Positions 1-7,751 of a stretch of DNA of 60,253 nucleotides are shown here, piece by piece. A program made the translations under genes and the position numbers. The notes under the pieces were generated by a model, which saw only the letters and a program-made list of their open reading frames with translations, was not told the DNA's origin and ran no database searches. Location of the stretch: contig NZ_VSRL01000027.1 in NCBI RefSeq assembly GCF_012184385.1, forward strand, positions 1 to 60,253. The letters are read 5' to 3'. Origin of the DNA: Lentzea indica (GTDB taxonomy: Bacteria; Actinomycetota; Actinomycetes; Mycobacteriales; Pseudonocardiaceae). Each line of letters begins with the position of its first letter. Position 1 is the stretch's first letter.

Positions 1-78
1 GCCGCTCTCACCCGCTGGGGCGCGGCGGGCGGCCTGTACAAGACGCTGATCCAGGGCGCGCACAAAGCCATCTACTGA
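1..78 (+). CDS. C-terminal end of an unidentified protein (partial)
   Basis: An open frame enters from the left edge and stops at TGA 76-78. Only 25 codons are visible, ending in LIQGAHKAIY. The frame has the G/C-rich third positions of a real gene and stops 8 bases before the stop of the convergent ABC ATPase. The fragment is too short to assign a family. Confidence 0.5.
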   Translation, partial: AALTRWGAAGGLYKTLIQGAHKAIY

Positions 79-85
79 AGCGTTT

Positions 86-949
86 CTACTGGCGAGCGAA
101 TCTGCGGCTACGCGACGCCCGCAGGTATCCCATCACCAACGCTTCCAGATCGGGATGCGTGGTCTGCCAACCAGAAGGCACGGACCCGCCCCGCACCAAC
201 GCGGTCGTCTGCCGCGCCGTGTGCGAGGAGTCGACGACAACGCCGTCTGTCTCCAAGTCGACCCCGGCCGCTCCGACCACGATCTGGTGGTCGCCCAGGA
301 TCTCGTCGATGTCGCCCGACACCTGCACCCGTCCCTCGTCGAGCAGCAGCAGGTGGTCGCAGACGTCGCCGAGATCGGTGAGCAGATGCGACGACAGCAG
401 CACCGTGGTGCCCCGTTCCGCGACCTCGGCCATGACGAGACGCAACGTCTCGTCGCGTGCCAATGGGTCGAGATCGGACAACGGCTCGTCGAGCAGCAAC
501 ACCTTCGGCAACCTGCCGAGGGCCAACGCGATCGCGACCTGCGTGCGCGCGCCGGCGGACAACGTACGCACCTGCGCGTCTTTGTCCACGCCCGCCAACA
601 GGTCGAGCATTTCGTCCGCGCGCGAAGCCGACCAACGGTCGTTCATCGCCGCGCCCGCCCGCATCATCTCGCGCACGGTGAACTGCTCGTAGAGCGGACG
701 CCGCTGAGTCAGCAGCGAGACGTCGGGATGCATCCGGCCGCGCACCGCCGTGCCGTGCACGCTGATCGAGCCGCTCGTGGGCTTCGCGAGTCCGGCGATC
801 AGCGACAGCAGCGTGGTCTTGCCCGCGCCGTTCGGGCCCACCAGCCCGGTCACGCTGCCCTCCGGCAACGTGAACGTGCAGTCGTCGAGCGCTCGGGTGC
901 GTCCGAAGTGCTTCGCCACGCTCTCCGCGTGCACCGGACTCGCGTTCAT
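86..949 (-). CDS. ABC transporter ATP-binding protein
   Basis: A 287-residue cytoplasmic ATPase that would energise an ABC exporter or membrane-stress transporter. It shows Walker A GPNGAGKTT (about residues 38-46), a Q-loop in LLTQRRPLYEQ, the signature LSAGARTQV, Walker B VLLLDEP with a following D-loop, and the switch His in LLSSHLL. The signature LSAGA differs slightly from canonical LSGGQ. The ATG at 949 has GGAG seven bases upstream. It is the last gene of a four-gene minus-strand operon that starts at 3110 with a second ATPase and includes a permease and a GntR regulator. This arrangement resembles YtrA-controlled antibiotic or envelope-stress ABC operons. The substrate is unknown. Confidence 0.9.
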   Translation of the reverse strand: MNASPVHAESVAKHFGRTRALDDCTFTLPEGSVTGLVGPNGAGKTTLLSLIAGLAKPTSGSISVHGTAVRGRMHPDVSLLTQRRPLYEQFTVREMMRAGAAMNDRWSASRADEMLDLLAGVDKDAQVRTLSAGARTQVAIALALGRLPKVLLLDEPLSDLDPLARDETLRLVMAEVAERGTTVLLSSHLLTDLGDVCDHLLLLDEGRVQVSGDIDEILGDHQIVVGAAGVDLETDGVVVDSSHTARQTTALVRGGSVPSGWQTTHPDLEALVMGYLRASRSRRFARQ

Positions 950-974
950 CGTGCTCCAAAGTCCACAGTGGACA

Positions 975-1364
975 TCAGTAGTGCGTGCTCCGCACGTCGG
1001 TGTAGATCGCGTCGACCTCGTCGGCCGACAGACCTTCGTCCACCGCCCGGTCCATCCACTGCTCCAGGTCCTGCCGCAACGGCGCGTCCGCGCGCGCCGC
1101 GTCGGTGGCGAGGGAGGCCGTGACGAACGTGCCCATGCCCCGGCGGCCTTCGACGAGACCTTCGTGTTCGAGCTCGCGATACGCCTTCAGCACGGTGTTG
1201 GGGTTGACCCTGGTGGCCTCCACCACCTCCCGTGCGGTCGGCAGCTTGTCGCCGGGTCCCAGCAGCCCCATCCGCATGGCCTGCTTGACCTGTGCGGCGA
1301 TCTGGAGATAGGTGGACACCCCGGAGTGCCGATCGATGCGAAACTCGATCACGCCGCTCAGCAT
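975..1364 (-). CDS. GntR-family (YtrA subfamily) transcriptional regulator
   Basis: A 129-residue repressor-like protein. The N-terminal winged helix-turn-helix of GntR type is clear: YLQIAAQVKQAM, then GDKLPTAREVV and RVNPNTVLKAYRELEHEG, followed by the wing GRRGMGTFV. The C-terminal tail is only about 45 residues, too short for a FadR or HutC ligand domain and typical of the YtrA subfamily. The start was taken at ATG 1364, where GGGGGTGG lies six to seven bases upstream; longer readings run into the upstream permease. YtrA regulators usually repress their own ABC-transporter operon, which fits its place between the permease and the second ATPase. The 14-bp inverted repeat at 3125-3156 is the obvious candidate operator. 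Confidence 0.88.
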   Translation of the reverse strand: MLSGVIEFRIDRHSGVSTYLQIAAQVKQAMRMGLLGPGDKLPTAREVVEATRVNPNTVLKAYRELEHEGLVEGRRGMGTFVTASLATDAARADAPLRQDLEQWMDRAVDEGLSADEVDAIYTDVRSTHY

Positions 1365-1380
1365 AGGTGCCCACCCCCGG

Positions 1381-2361
1381 TCACACCTGCCTGCGCACTG
1401 CCCACACCGAGCCCAGCACGAACAACACCGCCAGTCCGGCGAAGATCGACGCCTCGAGCAGGTGCACCGTGGTCGCCTGGTCGATCGGGAGGACGTCCCG
1501 GAACGACCGCGCGAGGCCGTTCTGCTGCCAGCAGGCGGTCCGGTCCTCGACCGAGACCTCGATCGGCGCGTTGGGGACGCACTTCGTCTTCGCCGCCGAC
1601 GGGTCCGCCACCACGGCCCCCTTGGCGTCCAGGAAGCCCGTGCCCACCACCACCTGACCACGTTCGACGGCGGCATAGGGATCCGTCAGATCGTTCGACA
1701 GCACGCGGATCGGCTCGACCACGTCCTCCCGCCGCAGGGCGAGAGCGCCACGGACCGCGACGAAGACGCCGAGCGTCAACGTGATCGCCACGAGCGTCCG
1801 CTTGAACAACGCACCCACGAACACGCCCAGCGTGTACGCGAAGAGCGTGTACGCGATCGGCGACACACCCTGAGCCTCGAAGGTGGTGAAGTAGTACGGC
1901 CCTCCCGCCAACGGCCCGAGCTCGCCCGCCGCGTTCACCCAGCTGCGCACGAGAAGCTGAAGGACCGCCACGAACAGCAGGGCGGGGAAAGCGGCGACGA
2001 GGAACTTGGTCGCCATCCAGCGCGTCCGGCTGACGGACTGGGTGAACGCCAGCACGTGCGTGCCCTGTTCGAACTCGCGCGCGAACAGCGGCGCGCCGAT
2101 GAAGACACCGATCAGCGCGGGCACCACGATCACCACGACCTGCGCGATGTGGATCAGGTCGTACCAGGTCTTCTGAAAGTCGCGGGCGGCCTCGCCACGA
2201 CAGGACTCCATGCTCCGCCGCACGCAGTCCACGATGTTGCCGGCATGGAGATCGGCGACCATTCCCGCTCGCAGCAACAGGATGGCCGCCGCCGCCACGA
2301 CCAGCCCGGTAGCGAGGGTGATGAACACCGGCCGCTGCTGACGCCACACGGTCCAGATCAT
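1381..2361 (-). CDS. ABC transporter membrane subunit (ABC-2-like)
   Basis: A 326-residue integral membrane protein, probably the permease partner of the flanking ATPases. About six hydrophobic segments are visible: near residues 12-32, 70-92, 118-140, 165-200 (two close together) and 300-320. A long extracytoplasmic region carrying a few cysteines precedes the last segment. The ATG at 2361 overlaps the stop of the upstream ATPase (ATGA), so translation is probably coupled, and the GntR gene follows 16 bases after the stop. Family membership rests on topology and context rather than a diagnostic motif. Confidence 0.75.
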   Translation of the reverse strand: MIWTVWRQQRPVFITLATGLVVAAAAILLLRAGMVADLHAGNIVDCVRRSMESCRGEAARDFQKTWYDLIHIAQVVVIVVPALIGVFIGAPLFAREFEQGTHVLAFTQSVSRTRWMATKFLVAAFPALLFVAVLQLLVRSWVNAAGELGPLAGGPYYFTTFEAQGVSPIAYTLFAYTLGVFVGALFKRTLVAITLTLGVFVAVRGALALRREDVVEPIRVLSNDLTDPYAAVERGQVVVGTGFLDAKGAVVADPSAAKTKCVPNAPIEVSVEDRTACWQQNGLARSFRDVLPIDQATTVHLLEASIFAGLAVLFVLGSVWAVRRQV

Positions 2362-3110
2362 GCCGCCCTGCCTTCCTCGGCCTGCCGCAGATAGGAGAGA
2401 GCGAGCTGGCTTAGCCGCTCCAGACCCGGTTGCCCGGCGTGCGCGCGCAACAGCTCGTCGACGTCACCCACCAGCCGCACGCGGCCGTCGGTCAGCAGCA
2501 CCAGGTGGTCGCACACGCCCTCCAGCTCGGCCAGCACGTGCGAGGACAGCAGCACGGTGATGCCCTGCGTCCGGCACTCCTCCACGAGCGTCCGCAACAC
2601 GGTCTCGCGTGCCAGCGGGTCGAGGTCGGCGAGCGGCTCGTCGAGCATCAGCAGCCGCGGCCGCTTCCCCAGCGCCAGCGCGAGCGCGACCCGCGTGCGC
2701 TGACCGCCCGACAGCGTCCCCACCTTCGCCGCGAACGGCACCTGCGCTTTTCGCACAAGCTCCTCGGCGTACGCCTGGTCCCACCCCGGATTGGAGCTCT
2801 CGCCGTACCGCAACGTCTCGGCCACCGTGAACTGCGGGTACAGCGGCTTCGCCTGCGTCAGGAACGCCACCGCGGCGTGCATCCCGCGCCCGTTCGGCAC
2901 GTCGCCGAACACCGTGATCCGGCCGGAGGTCGGGCGGAGCAGACCGGTGATCATGCCCATCAGCGTGCTCTTGCCCGCCCCGTTCGGCCCGACGAGCGCC
3001 ACGATCCGGCCGGCCGGGATCTGCAGCGTGCAGTCCCGCAACGCCCAGCCCCGCGAGTACTTCTTCCCCAGGTTCTCCGCTACGACGGGCGGATGCTCCC
3101 TCAGTCCCAT
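2358..3110 (-). CDS. ABC transporter ATP-binding protein
   Basis: A 250-residue ATPase and the first gene of the YtrA-type operon. It contains Walker A GPNGAGKST, Q-loop FLTQAKPLYPQ, signature LSGGQRTRV, Walker B LLMLDEP and switch His LLSSHVL. It resembles the ATPase at 86-949, so the operon encodes two ATPases and one visible permease. The start ATG at 3110 lacks a convincing Shine-Dalgarno sequence. A 14-bp inverted repeat ends 14 bases upstream, so a leaderless or very short leader mRNA controlled by that palindrome is plausible (inference). Confidence 0.9.
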   Translation of the reverse strand: MGLREHPPVVAENLGKKYSRGWALRDCTLQIPAGRIVALVGPNGAGKSTLMGMITGLLRPTSGRITVFGDVPNGRGMHAAVAFLTQAKPLYPQFTVAETLRYGESSNPGWDQAYAEELVRKAQVPFAAKVGTLSGGQRTRVALALALGKRPRLLMLDEPLADLDPLARETVLRTLVEECRTQGITVLLSSHVLAELEGVCDHLVLLTDGRVRLVGDVDELLRAHAGQPGLERLSQLALSYLRQAEEGRAA

Positions 3111-3124
3111 GGGAGCGACCGTAT

Positions 3125-3156
3125 CACCCTTTCACTAGTTCCCTAGTGAAAGGGTG
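3125..3156. promoter_or_regulatory. 14-bp inverted repeat, candidate YtrA/GntR operator
   Basis: Perfect arms CACCCTTTCACTAG (3125-3138) and CTAGTGAAAGGGTG (3143-3156) flank a 4-base centre. The site lies directly upstream of the first ABC ATPase gene and overlaps the last codons of the SRPBCC gene. The CACTAG...CTAGTG core resembles operators of YtrA-type GntR regulators, one of which is encoded in the operon. It could also act as a terminator hairpin for the SRPBCC gene, but no T-tract follows on the minus strand. Confidence 0.6.
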
Positions 3157-3592
3157 CTGTACGTCCTCTGGCCAGCGCGTCGAGGCGCCGCAACGTTTCC
3201 TTGTTGCGTGGAACCAGCATCAGGTCCTGCACGAACGCCGGCAGGAACGCCGAGGGGCCGCGCACCACGGTCTCGGTCATCCGCACCTGCGTGAGCGAAT
3301 CCGACCGCGCCTGCAGGGTGAACGTGATCCGCGCCGCTCCCGCCGGCCACAGCCGGGCGTCCAGCTCCAGCAGCCGGCCAGGCTCACAGCGCACCACCTC
3401 GGTGGAGTCCTGGATGACCAGCGGCCACGGCCCCACGCTGTGGTGGATGTGCGTGCCGGCCTTGGGCCAGCCGGTGTCCACGTCGCGGATGTGCGACGCG
3501 CCCACCACCCACCCCGCGTACGACCAGCCGTCGGCGAGCACCGTCCAGACGGCGTCGATGGGCGCTTCGACGTTCAGAGAAACCTCAGCCAC
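3143..3592 (-). CDS. SRPBCC-family (START-like) protein
   Basis: A 149-residue protein of the SRPBCC/polyketide-cyclase-like fold. The N-terminus VSLNVEAPIDAVWTVLAD is the typical first strand and helix. A beta-rich centre (VVRCEPGRLLELDARLWP) and a long C-terminal helix ending in NKETLRRLDALA follow. The family binds hydrophobic ligands in a central cavity; no catalytic residues can be assigned. The gene is followed by the ABC operon but separated from it by the inverted repeat that overlaps its 3' end. Confidence 0.75.
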   Translation of the reverse strand: MAEVSLNVEAPIDAVWTVLADGWSYAGWVVGASHIRDVDTGWPKAGTHIHHSVGPWPLVIQDSTEVVRCEPGRLLELDARLWPAGAARITFTLQARSDSLTQVRMTETVVRGPSAFLPAFVQDLMLVPRNKETLRRLDALARGRTAPFH

Positions 3593-3641
3593 GCACGGGA
3601 GGTACCCGCTGCGTCAGGAGGCAATCCGCCGGACTGGACGG

Positions 3642-4973
3642 CTAAGACGCCACGCTTTGCCGGTACTCGGCCGCCTCGGGTTCGAGGACGTACTCGAGCA
3701 TCTGACCGGAGTGCATCTTCAGCAGCTCGCGCACTTCCTCCGGCGTGGCGTAGAAGAACTCCCGGCGCATGTTCACTCGATTGACCCTGCGACCGGACAG
3801 CTCCTGATGGAGCTTGGTCTCCAGGGAAACCGCGTCCGCCGAGTAGTGGAGGATGTGGGTGTCGTAGCGGAACGGCACCGAGGCGTCACCAAGCTCCAGC
3901 ACGCGCTCCTCTGGATGCAACCGCCGAGTCATCCCGATCTTGACCATCTTCGGCCCGAACGCACCCAGGTTGCTGATCACGTACACGTACCCGGCGCGGA
4001 TGTTCGCCTCGCGCTGGTGCACGCCCTCGATACCGGAGACGACCTTGTCCAATTCGGACTGGAGCTCTTCCGCGGCGGCCAGATCTCCCTTGGCGAGGAG
4101 CGCCTGCCGGACGTTCTCGAGGTGCTTGCGCTCCTTCTCCAGCTTCTCCAGCTCGCGGCGGAACTCGGCCTGCGCCTTGGCCTCCTCGCGCAACCGCTCG
4201 CGCTCGGCGCGCTCGTTCTCCTTCTCTTCCTGCTTCTTTTGCAGGTAGTCCGCCATCAGTTCGAGCTCGCGCATGCGGAGAGCTTCGTAACGGTCGTCGA
4301 TCTCGATGCTGAGCATCTTGCCAAGCTTCTCAATCGCCTCGGCTGCGCGGACCAACCGCTTTTTGGCCGCGTCGACAGAACCCGCTTTCATCACCCGCAG
4401 GCTGTTCTCCGCCTCGGCGTTGTACGAGCGCAGCATCAGCTTGCACCAGTCAGCGACCATCTTGGCGCCTTCCCGGCTCGACCCGTTGAAGGTGAAGTTG
4501 CTGCTGCCGATGACCGCGGTCTTGTCCTTGATCATCTGCTTCATGGCGTCCTGCACCCGGTCGAGCTCACGCTTGTAAGCCTCGGAGTTCTCCAGCGGGT
4601 GGTGGTACCGGAACACTCCCGCTTCCTGGAACAGCAGCTCGTCGTTGAACGGCACCAACGTCGCCTGAGTGGCCGCGAGCTCAGCCCGCAGCTGGGCCAG
4701 CCCCTGCTCGAAACCCTTCTTCTGCAGGGCCAAGGACTGCTCCTGCGCCTGGCGCTCAGCAGCCAGCACGTTCTGGTGCGCCTGTCTCTCCGAGGCTTGT
4801 GCTTGGTGCAAACCGGCGAGTTCGGCACGCATGCGGTCGATCTCCTGACGCACTTGCACGTAGTCGAGGCCGCCGATCTGCTGCAGGTACGCGTTCAGCT
4901 GGTTGACCTGCGCCTGGAGCCCACCGGCAGCCTGTTCAAGCGAAACGATCTTCTTCTGCTTGCTGCCGAACAT
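3642..4973 (-). CDS. DUF4041 protein with C-terminal GIY-YIG-like (T5orf172) nuclease domain
   Basis: A 443-residue protein. Residues about 1-105 are coiled coil rich in Gln, Ala and Glu. The centre is a DUF4041-like core (ELLFQEAGVFRYHHPLEN through LMLRSYNAEAENSLRVMKAG). A second, highly charged coiled coil spans about 230-320. The C-terminus matches the T5orf172/MUG113 branch of GIY-YIG nucleases: GYVYVISN, then KMVKIGMTRRLHPEERVLEL and a late Glu in METKL-like context (SLETKLHQEL). Start chosen at ATG 4973 (MFGSKQKK) because AAGGGGG lies about eight bases upstream; an ATG at 5000 has no such site. The upstream paralogue at 5069-5698 has the same core without the nuclease. Function is unknown; the architecture is common in phage and defence-related genes. 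Confidence 0.82.
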   Translation of the reverse strand: MFGSKQKKIVSLEQAAGGLQAQVNQLNAYLQQIGGLDYVQVRQEIDRMRAELAGLHQAQASERQAHQNVLAAERQAQEQSLALQKKGFEQGLAQLRAELAATQATLVPFNDELLFQEAGVFRYHHPLENSEAYKRELDRVQDAMKQMIKDKTAVIGSSNFTFNGSSREGAKMVADWCKLMLRSYNAEAENSLRVMKAGSVDAAKKRLVRAAEAIEKLGKMLSIEIDDRYEALRMRELELMADYLQKKQEEKENERAERERLREEAKAQAEFRRELEKLEKERKHLENVRQALLAKGDLAAAEELQSELDKVVSGIEGVHQREANIRAGYVYVISNLGAFGPKMVKIGMTRRLHPEERVLELGDASVPFRYDTHILHYSADAVSLETKLHQELSGRRVNRVNMRREFFYATPEEVRELLKMHSGQMLEYVLEPEAAEYRQSVAS

Positions 4974-5068
4974 CGGATGGCCCCCTTGTGGTGACGACAT
5001 GTACCGGCGTCATCGCGAGGCACGCGGCGACCGTTAGACCAACCGGGCAAACCCACCCGAACGGCGCA

Positions 5069-5698
5069 TCAGGAGGCAATCCGGCGCGTGCGGCGACTCT
5101 CGGCCTTGCGCTGCAGGTGGTCGGCGGTGAGCTCCAGCTCGTAGGACCGCAACGCCTGGTAGCGCGGCGAGATCCGGAGGGCGAACGTGCCGCTGAGCCG
5201 CTCGATCGCCGACGCCGCGCGATCGAGCCGCCTGCGGGCGGCGTCCAGGCCACCGGCTCGCAACATGCGCAGGCAGTTCTCGGCCTCGCAGTTGTACGAG
5301 CGGAGCATCAGCGCCGACCAGTCCTCGACGAGCCTGCGCCCGGTGGCGTCCGACCCGTTGTAGGTGACCTGCGCGCCGCCCTCGATCGCGGCACCGGTCT
5401 TGATCAGCGTCTTCATCTCGGTGTGGATCAGGTCGACCTGGGCCTGGTGATCCACGGCCGCGTCGGTGCGGAAGACGCCCGCGCGCTGGAAGGTCAGCTC
5501 TTCGGACAGCGGTTGCAGCTCGGCGCGCACTTTCTTGATCCGGTGCCGCAGCGCGATCAGCTCGGCACCGGCGCGGTCGGCCTCCTCCAGCGCCTGATCT
5601 TGCGCTGTTCGGGCGTCACCGATTCGGGCGAGCAGCTCCTGAAGGCTTTCGACGGCCTGCTCCAGCTCAGCGATCCGGCGGTTCTTGCGCCCGAGCAT
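5069..5698 (-). CDS. DUF4041-like protein lacking the nuclease domain
   Basis: A 209-residue paralogue of the downstream nuclease protein. Shared blocks include RAELQPLSEELTFQRAGVFR, LMLRSYNCEAENCLRMLRAG and a C-terminal RYQALRSYELELTADHLQRK. It stops where the partner continues into its charged coiled coil and GIY-YIG domain. Start chosen at ATG 5698 (MLGRKNRR) with GGGGAGGT five bases upstream. About 95 bases separate it from the next gene, so co-transcription is likely. A 15-base match between its last codons and the sequence just past the partner's stop suggests tandem duplication (see findings). It may be a regulatory or scaffold partner of the nuclease protein (inference). Confidence 0.75.
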   Translation of the reverse strand: MLGRKNRRIAELEQAVESLQELLARIGDARTAQDQALEEADRAGAELIALRHRIKKVRAELQPLSEELTFQRAGVFRTDAAVDHQAQVDLIHTEMKTLIKTGAAIEGGAQVTYNGSDATGRRLVEDWSALMLRSYNCEAENCLRMLRAGGLDAARRRLDRAASAIERLSGTFALRISPRYQALRSYELELTADHLQRKAESRRTRRIAS

Positions 5699-5772
5699 GC
5701 TTACCTCCCCGACCAGGACGAAAGGCCTACGACCGTTCCATCGCAAGGAGGTATCCACCGTTATCCACCCCG

Positions 5773-6531
5773 CTAGGCACTCACTCCATCGAGTGAACCC
5801 ACAAAGTGGACGAAGCCTTCGGGGTCTTCGCACGACTCCGACTGCTGCAAGATCACGCTGTCCGCCCCGGCGCCGGCCACCGACGCGACGAGATCCGTGA
5901 CGAACGCCCGGTCACGCGAGTCCGTCTCGACGTAGACGATGAGCGGGTGCTCGCGGGTCGCCCTGATCGCCCTGACCCGGTCGAGATCAGCCGACGCGTC
6001 CAGGATCGTGCCGTCACCGACCTCACCGGCGAGGTCCAGGGTCTTGGCACCCAGCCCGCCCACGTAGATCGGCATCGGTGCGGCGGGCGGCCAGTCGAGC
6101 GCCACGCCGGTCAGCGACACGTATCGGCCGGACGTCGTGACCCGCTCGCCCGCGAGCAAAGCACGCAACGCCCCCGTGTACTCGCGCAGCAGGGTCAGCG
6201 GCGACGACACCCGCACGCCGACCTGCCCCATCCAGTCCTGCACGCCGTGCCCGATGCCGATCATCGCGCGTCCCGGGAACAACCTGTCCAGCGTCGCGGC
6301 CTCCATCGCGGTCAGGGCGACGTTGCGCAACGGCACCGGCAGCAGCCCGACGCCGACCTTCAACCGGGACGTCCAGGCGAGAGCGGCGGAGGCGCAGGCG
6401 ATGCCGCTCTCCAGGAAGCAGTCCTCCCACAGCCACAACGAGTCCACACCGGACTCCTCTGCGGCGAGGACGACGGAACGCAGGTTCTCTGGCGGAAGCT
6501 GGGGCCGGTAGACAGCGCCGAGTGTGGTCAC
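5773..6531 (-). CDS. LLM-class flavin-dependent oxidoreductase
   Basis: A 252-residue protein of the luciferase-like monooxygenase fold. Visible blocks are GVDSLWLWEDCF near the N-terminus, the conserved strand-helix RLKVGVGLLPVPLRNVALTA, RLFPGRAMIGIGHG, then REYTGALRALLAGE and PIYVGGLGAKTLDLAG, all typical of F420- or FMN-dependent members. It is shorter than the usual 300-340 residues, so the C-terminal part is compact. The GTG at 6531 is the first usable start. The substrate cannot be inferred; the gene stands alone between the DUF4041 pair and a secreted peptidase. Confidence 0.85.
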   Translation of the reverse strand: MTTLGAVYRPQLPPENLRSVVLAAEESGVDSLWLWEDCFLESGIACASAALAWTSRLKVGVGLLPVPLRNVALTAMEAATLDRLFPGRAMIGIGHGVQDWMGQVGVRVSSPLTLLREYTGALRALLAGERVTTSGRYVSLTGVALDWPPAAPMPIYVGGLGAKTLDLAGEVGDGTILDASADLDRVRAIRATREHPLIVYVETDSRDRAFVTDLVASVAGAGADSVILQQSESCEDPEGFVHFVGSLDGVSA

Positions 6532-6578
6532 CCGACAACTACTACCGGCCCCGGCGGTGGTTCAGCAACAGCGTTCGG

Positions 6579-7052
6579 TCAGCAGCCGCCGCAGTTGTAG
6601 TACGTCACGTCCCAGTGGTTCGACTCGAGGAAGTAGATGTTGCCCGAGCCCGACTTCCACTTGTTGCCACCGATGGAACTGAAGTTCCGCTTGATGTAGT
6701 TGGTGACGCAGCTGGACAGCGAGTAGTCCAGCTTGTAGCCGTTCCAGTGCGAGTAGGTGCCCGACGCGTGGCCGGTCTCGGTGCCGCCCGTGATGTTCAG
6801 CGCACAGCCCGACGCCCGCTTGAACGTCTTGGCTCCCGCGATGCTCGTCTGGTTGACCTGCTCGAACGAGGTGCAGTTCGGACGGTTGCGGTCGCTGCAG
6901 CCACCGCTGGACGACCAGGTGATGCCGGCCGCGCGCAGCTGCGCGGTCGCCTGCGAGTGGGTGTACTTGGCCGGGGCCGCCGACGCGACGGACGCGCCCA
7001 TCAGCAGAGCCGCGAACATCGCGATCACAGCTGCGATCGTGCGAACGAACAT
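6579..7052 (-). CDS. Secreted M15-like (D-Ala-D-Ala/peptidoglycan) peptidase
   Basis: A 157-residue secreted protein. It begins with a signal peptide (basic start, hydrophobic IAAVIAMFAALLMG, cleavage near ASAAP). The mature part has the zinc-ligand pattern of family M15: SHWNGYKLD gives His-x6-Asp, and ESNHWDV near the C-terminus matches the Glu-x2-His-Trp element. Several cysteines suggest disulfides. I infer a small D,D-peptidase or endopeptidase acting on the cell wall. Start chosen at ATG 7052 because AAGGAG lies eight bases upstream. It is divergent from the NlpC/P60-like gene at 7199, with a shared 146-base promoter region. Confidence 0.72.
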   Translation of the reverse strand: MFVRTIAAVIAMFAALLMGASVASAAPAKYTHSQATAQLRAAGITWSSSGGCSDRNRPNCTSFEQVNQTSIAGAKTFKRASGCALNITGGTETGHASGTYSHWNGYKLDYSLSSCVTNYIKRNFSSIGGNKWKSGSGNIYFLESNHWDVTYYNCGGC

Positions 7053-7121
7053 GCTCTCTCTCCTTATGCCCAAAGCAAGGTGGGCAGAAGCTAGGAACGA
7101 GCGGTAAAGAGACGCCTAAAT

Positions 7122-7143
7122 CGACCTTTGGCCGATCTTTGGC
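7122..7143. promoter_or_regulatory. 11-bp tandem direct repeat in divergent promoter, candidate activator site
   Basis: CGACCTTTGGC (7122-7132) is followed immediately by CGATCTTTGGC (7133-7143), with one mismatch and an exact period of 11 bases. It sits in the intergenic region between two divergent secreted cell-wall hydrolases. SARP-family activators recognise direct repeats with 11-bp periodicity, and a SARP-like regulator is encoded at 7752-10579. No strong -10 element at the expected distance is obvious, so the assignment is tentative. Confidence 0.4.
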
Positions 7144-7198
7144 GCTGTCGTGAACAGTTCCGGTCGTCACCAACAGCAAGTCGATCGGAGCAACAACC

Positions 7199-7750
7199 AT
7201 GCGCATTCGCCACGCCGTCGCGGCGACCGCACTCTCGCTGGGGCTGCTGTCCGGCATCACGGGCATCGCCCACGCCGCACCGGAGGGTCCTGCCGAGCAG
7301 GAGACCGCCATCTCGCAGGTCGAGGCGGCGGCCGGGTACGGCGGCACGATCAGCCGCACCGAGGTCATCAAGCGGGCCAAGGACTGGTGGGACCGCAAGA
7401 TCCCGTACAGCCAGTCCGCCTACGCGTGGGACATCAACCACGGCAAGAAGTACCGCACGGACTGCTCCGGCTTCGTCTCCATGGCGTGGAAGCTGACCAG
7501 CAGCCGCAACACGTCCACTTTGGACGAGGTCGCCACGCAGATCTCGTGGGCGAACCTGAAGCCGGGCGACATGATCCTGCGCAACGGCCACGTGAAGCTG
7601 TTCGAGAAGTGGGCCAACTCCGCGCACACCTCCGCGTGGATCTACGAAGAGGGCAGCACCGCCACGGACATGGACCACGAGACCGTGTCGATCTCGTCGC
7701 TCAAGAGCGGCGGCTACAAGCCGTGGAAGTACAAGAAGATCAGCGGCTGA
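7199..7750 (+). CDS. Secreted NlpC/P60-like cell-wall peptidase
   Basis: A 183-residue secreted protein. A signal peptide ends near AHAAP (about residue 28). The catalytic domain has the papain-like NlpC/P60 signature: nucleophile Cys in RTDCSGFVSMAW (about residue 90), then LKPGDMIL and the catalytic His in RNGHVKLF (about residue 129). NlpC/P60 enzymes cut gamma-D-Glu-diaminopimelate or related bonds in peptidoglycan. There is no binding domain, so it is a minimal single-domain enzyme. CGGAG precedes the ATG. It is divergent from an M15-like secreted peptidase and convergent with the SARP regulator, the two stops being one base apart. Confidence 0.85.
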   Translation: MRIRHAVAATALSLGLLSGITGIAHAAPEGPAEQETAISQVEAAAGYGGTISRTEVIKRAKDWWDRKIPYSQSAYAWDINHGKKYRTDCSGFVSMAWKLTSSRNTSTLDEVATQISWANLKPGDMILRNGHVKLFEKWANSAHTSAWIYEEGSTATDMDHETVSISSLKSGGYKPWKYKKISG

Positions 7751-7751
7751 G

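Noticed and set aside
3642-5698. Calling the DUF4041 pair a proven phage-defence system
   Set aside because: There is no defence island, restriction gene or mobile element around it; context alone does not support more than a possibility.
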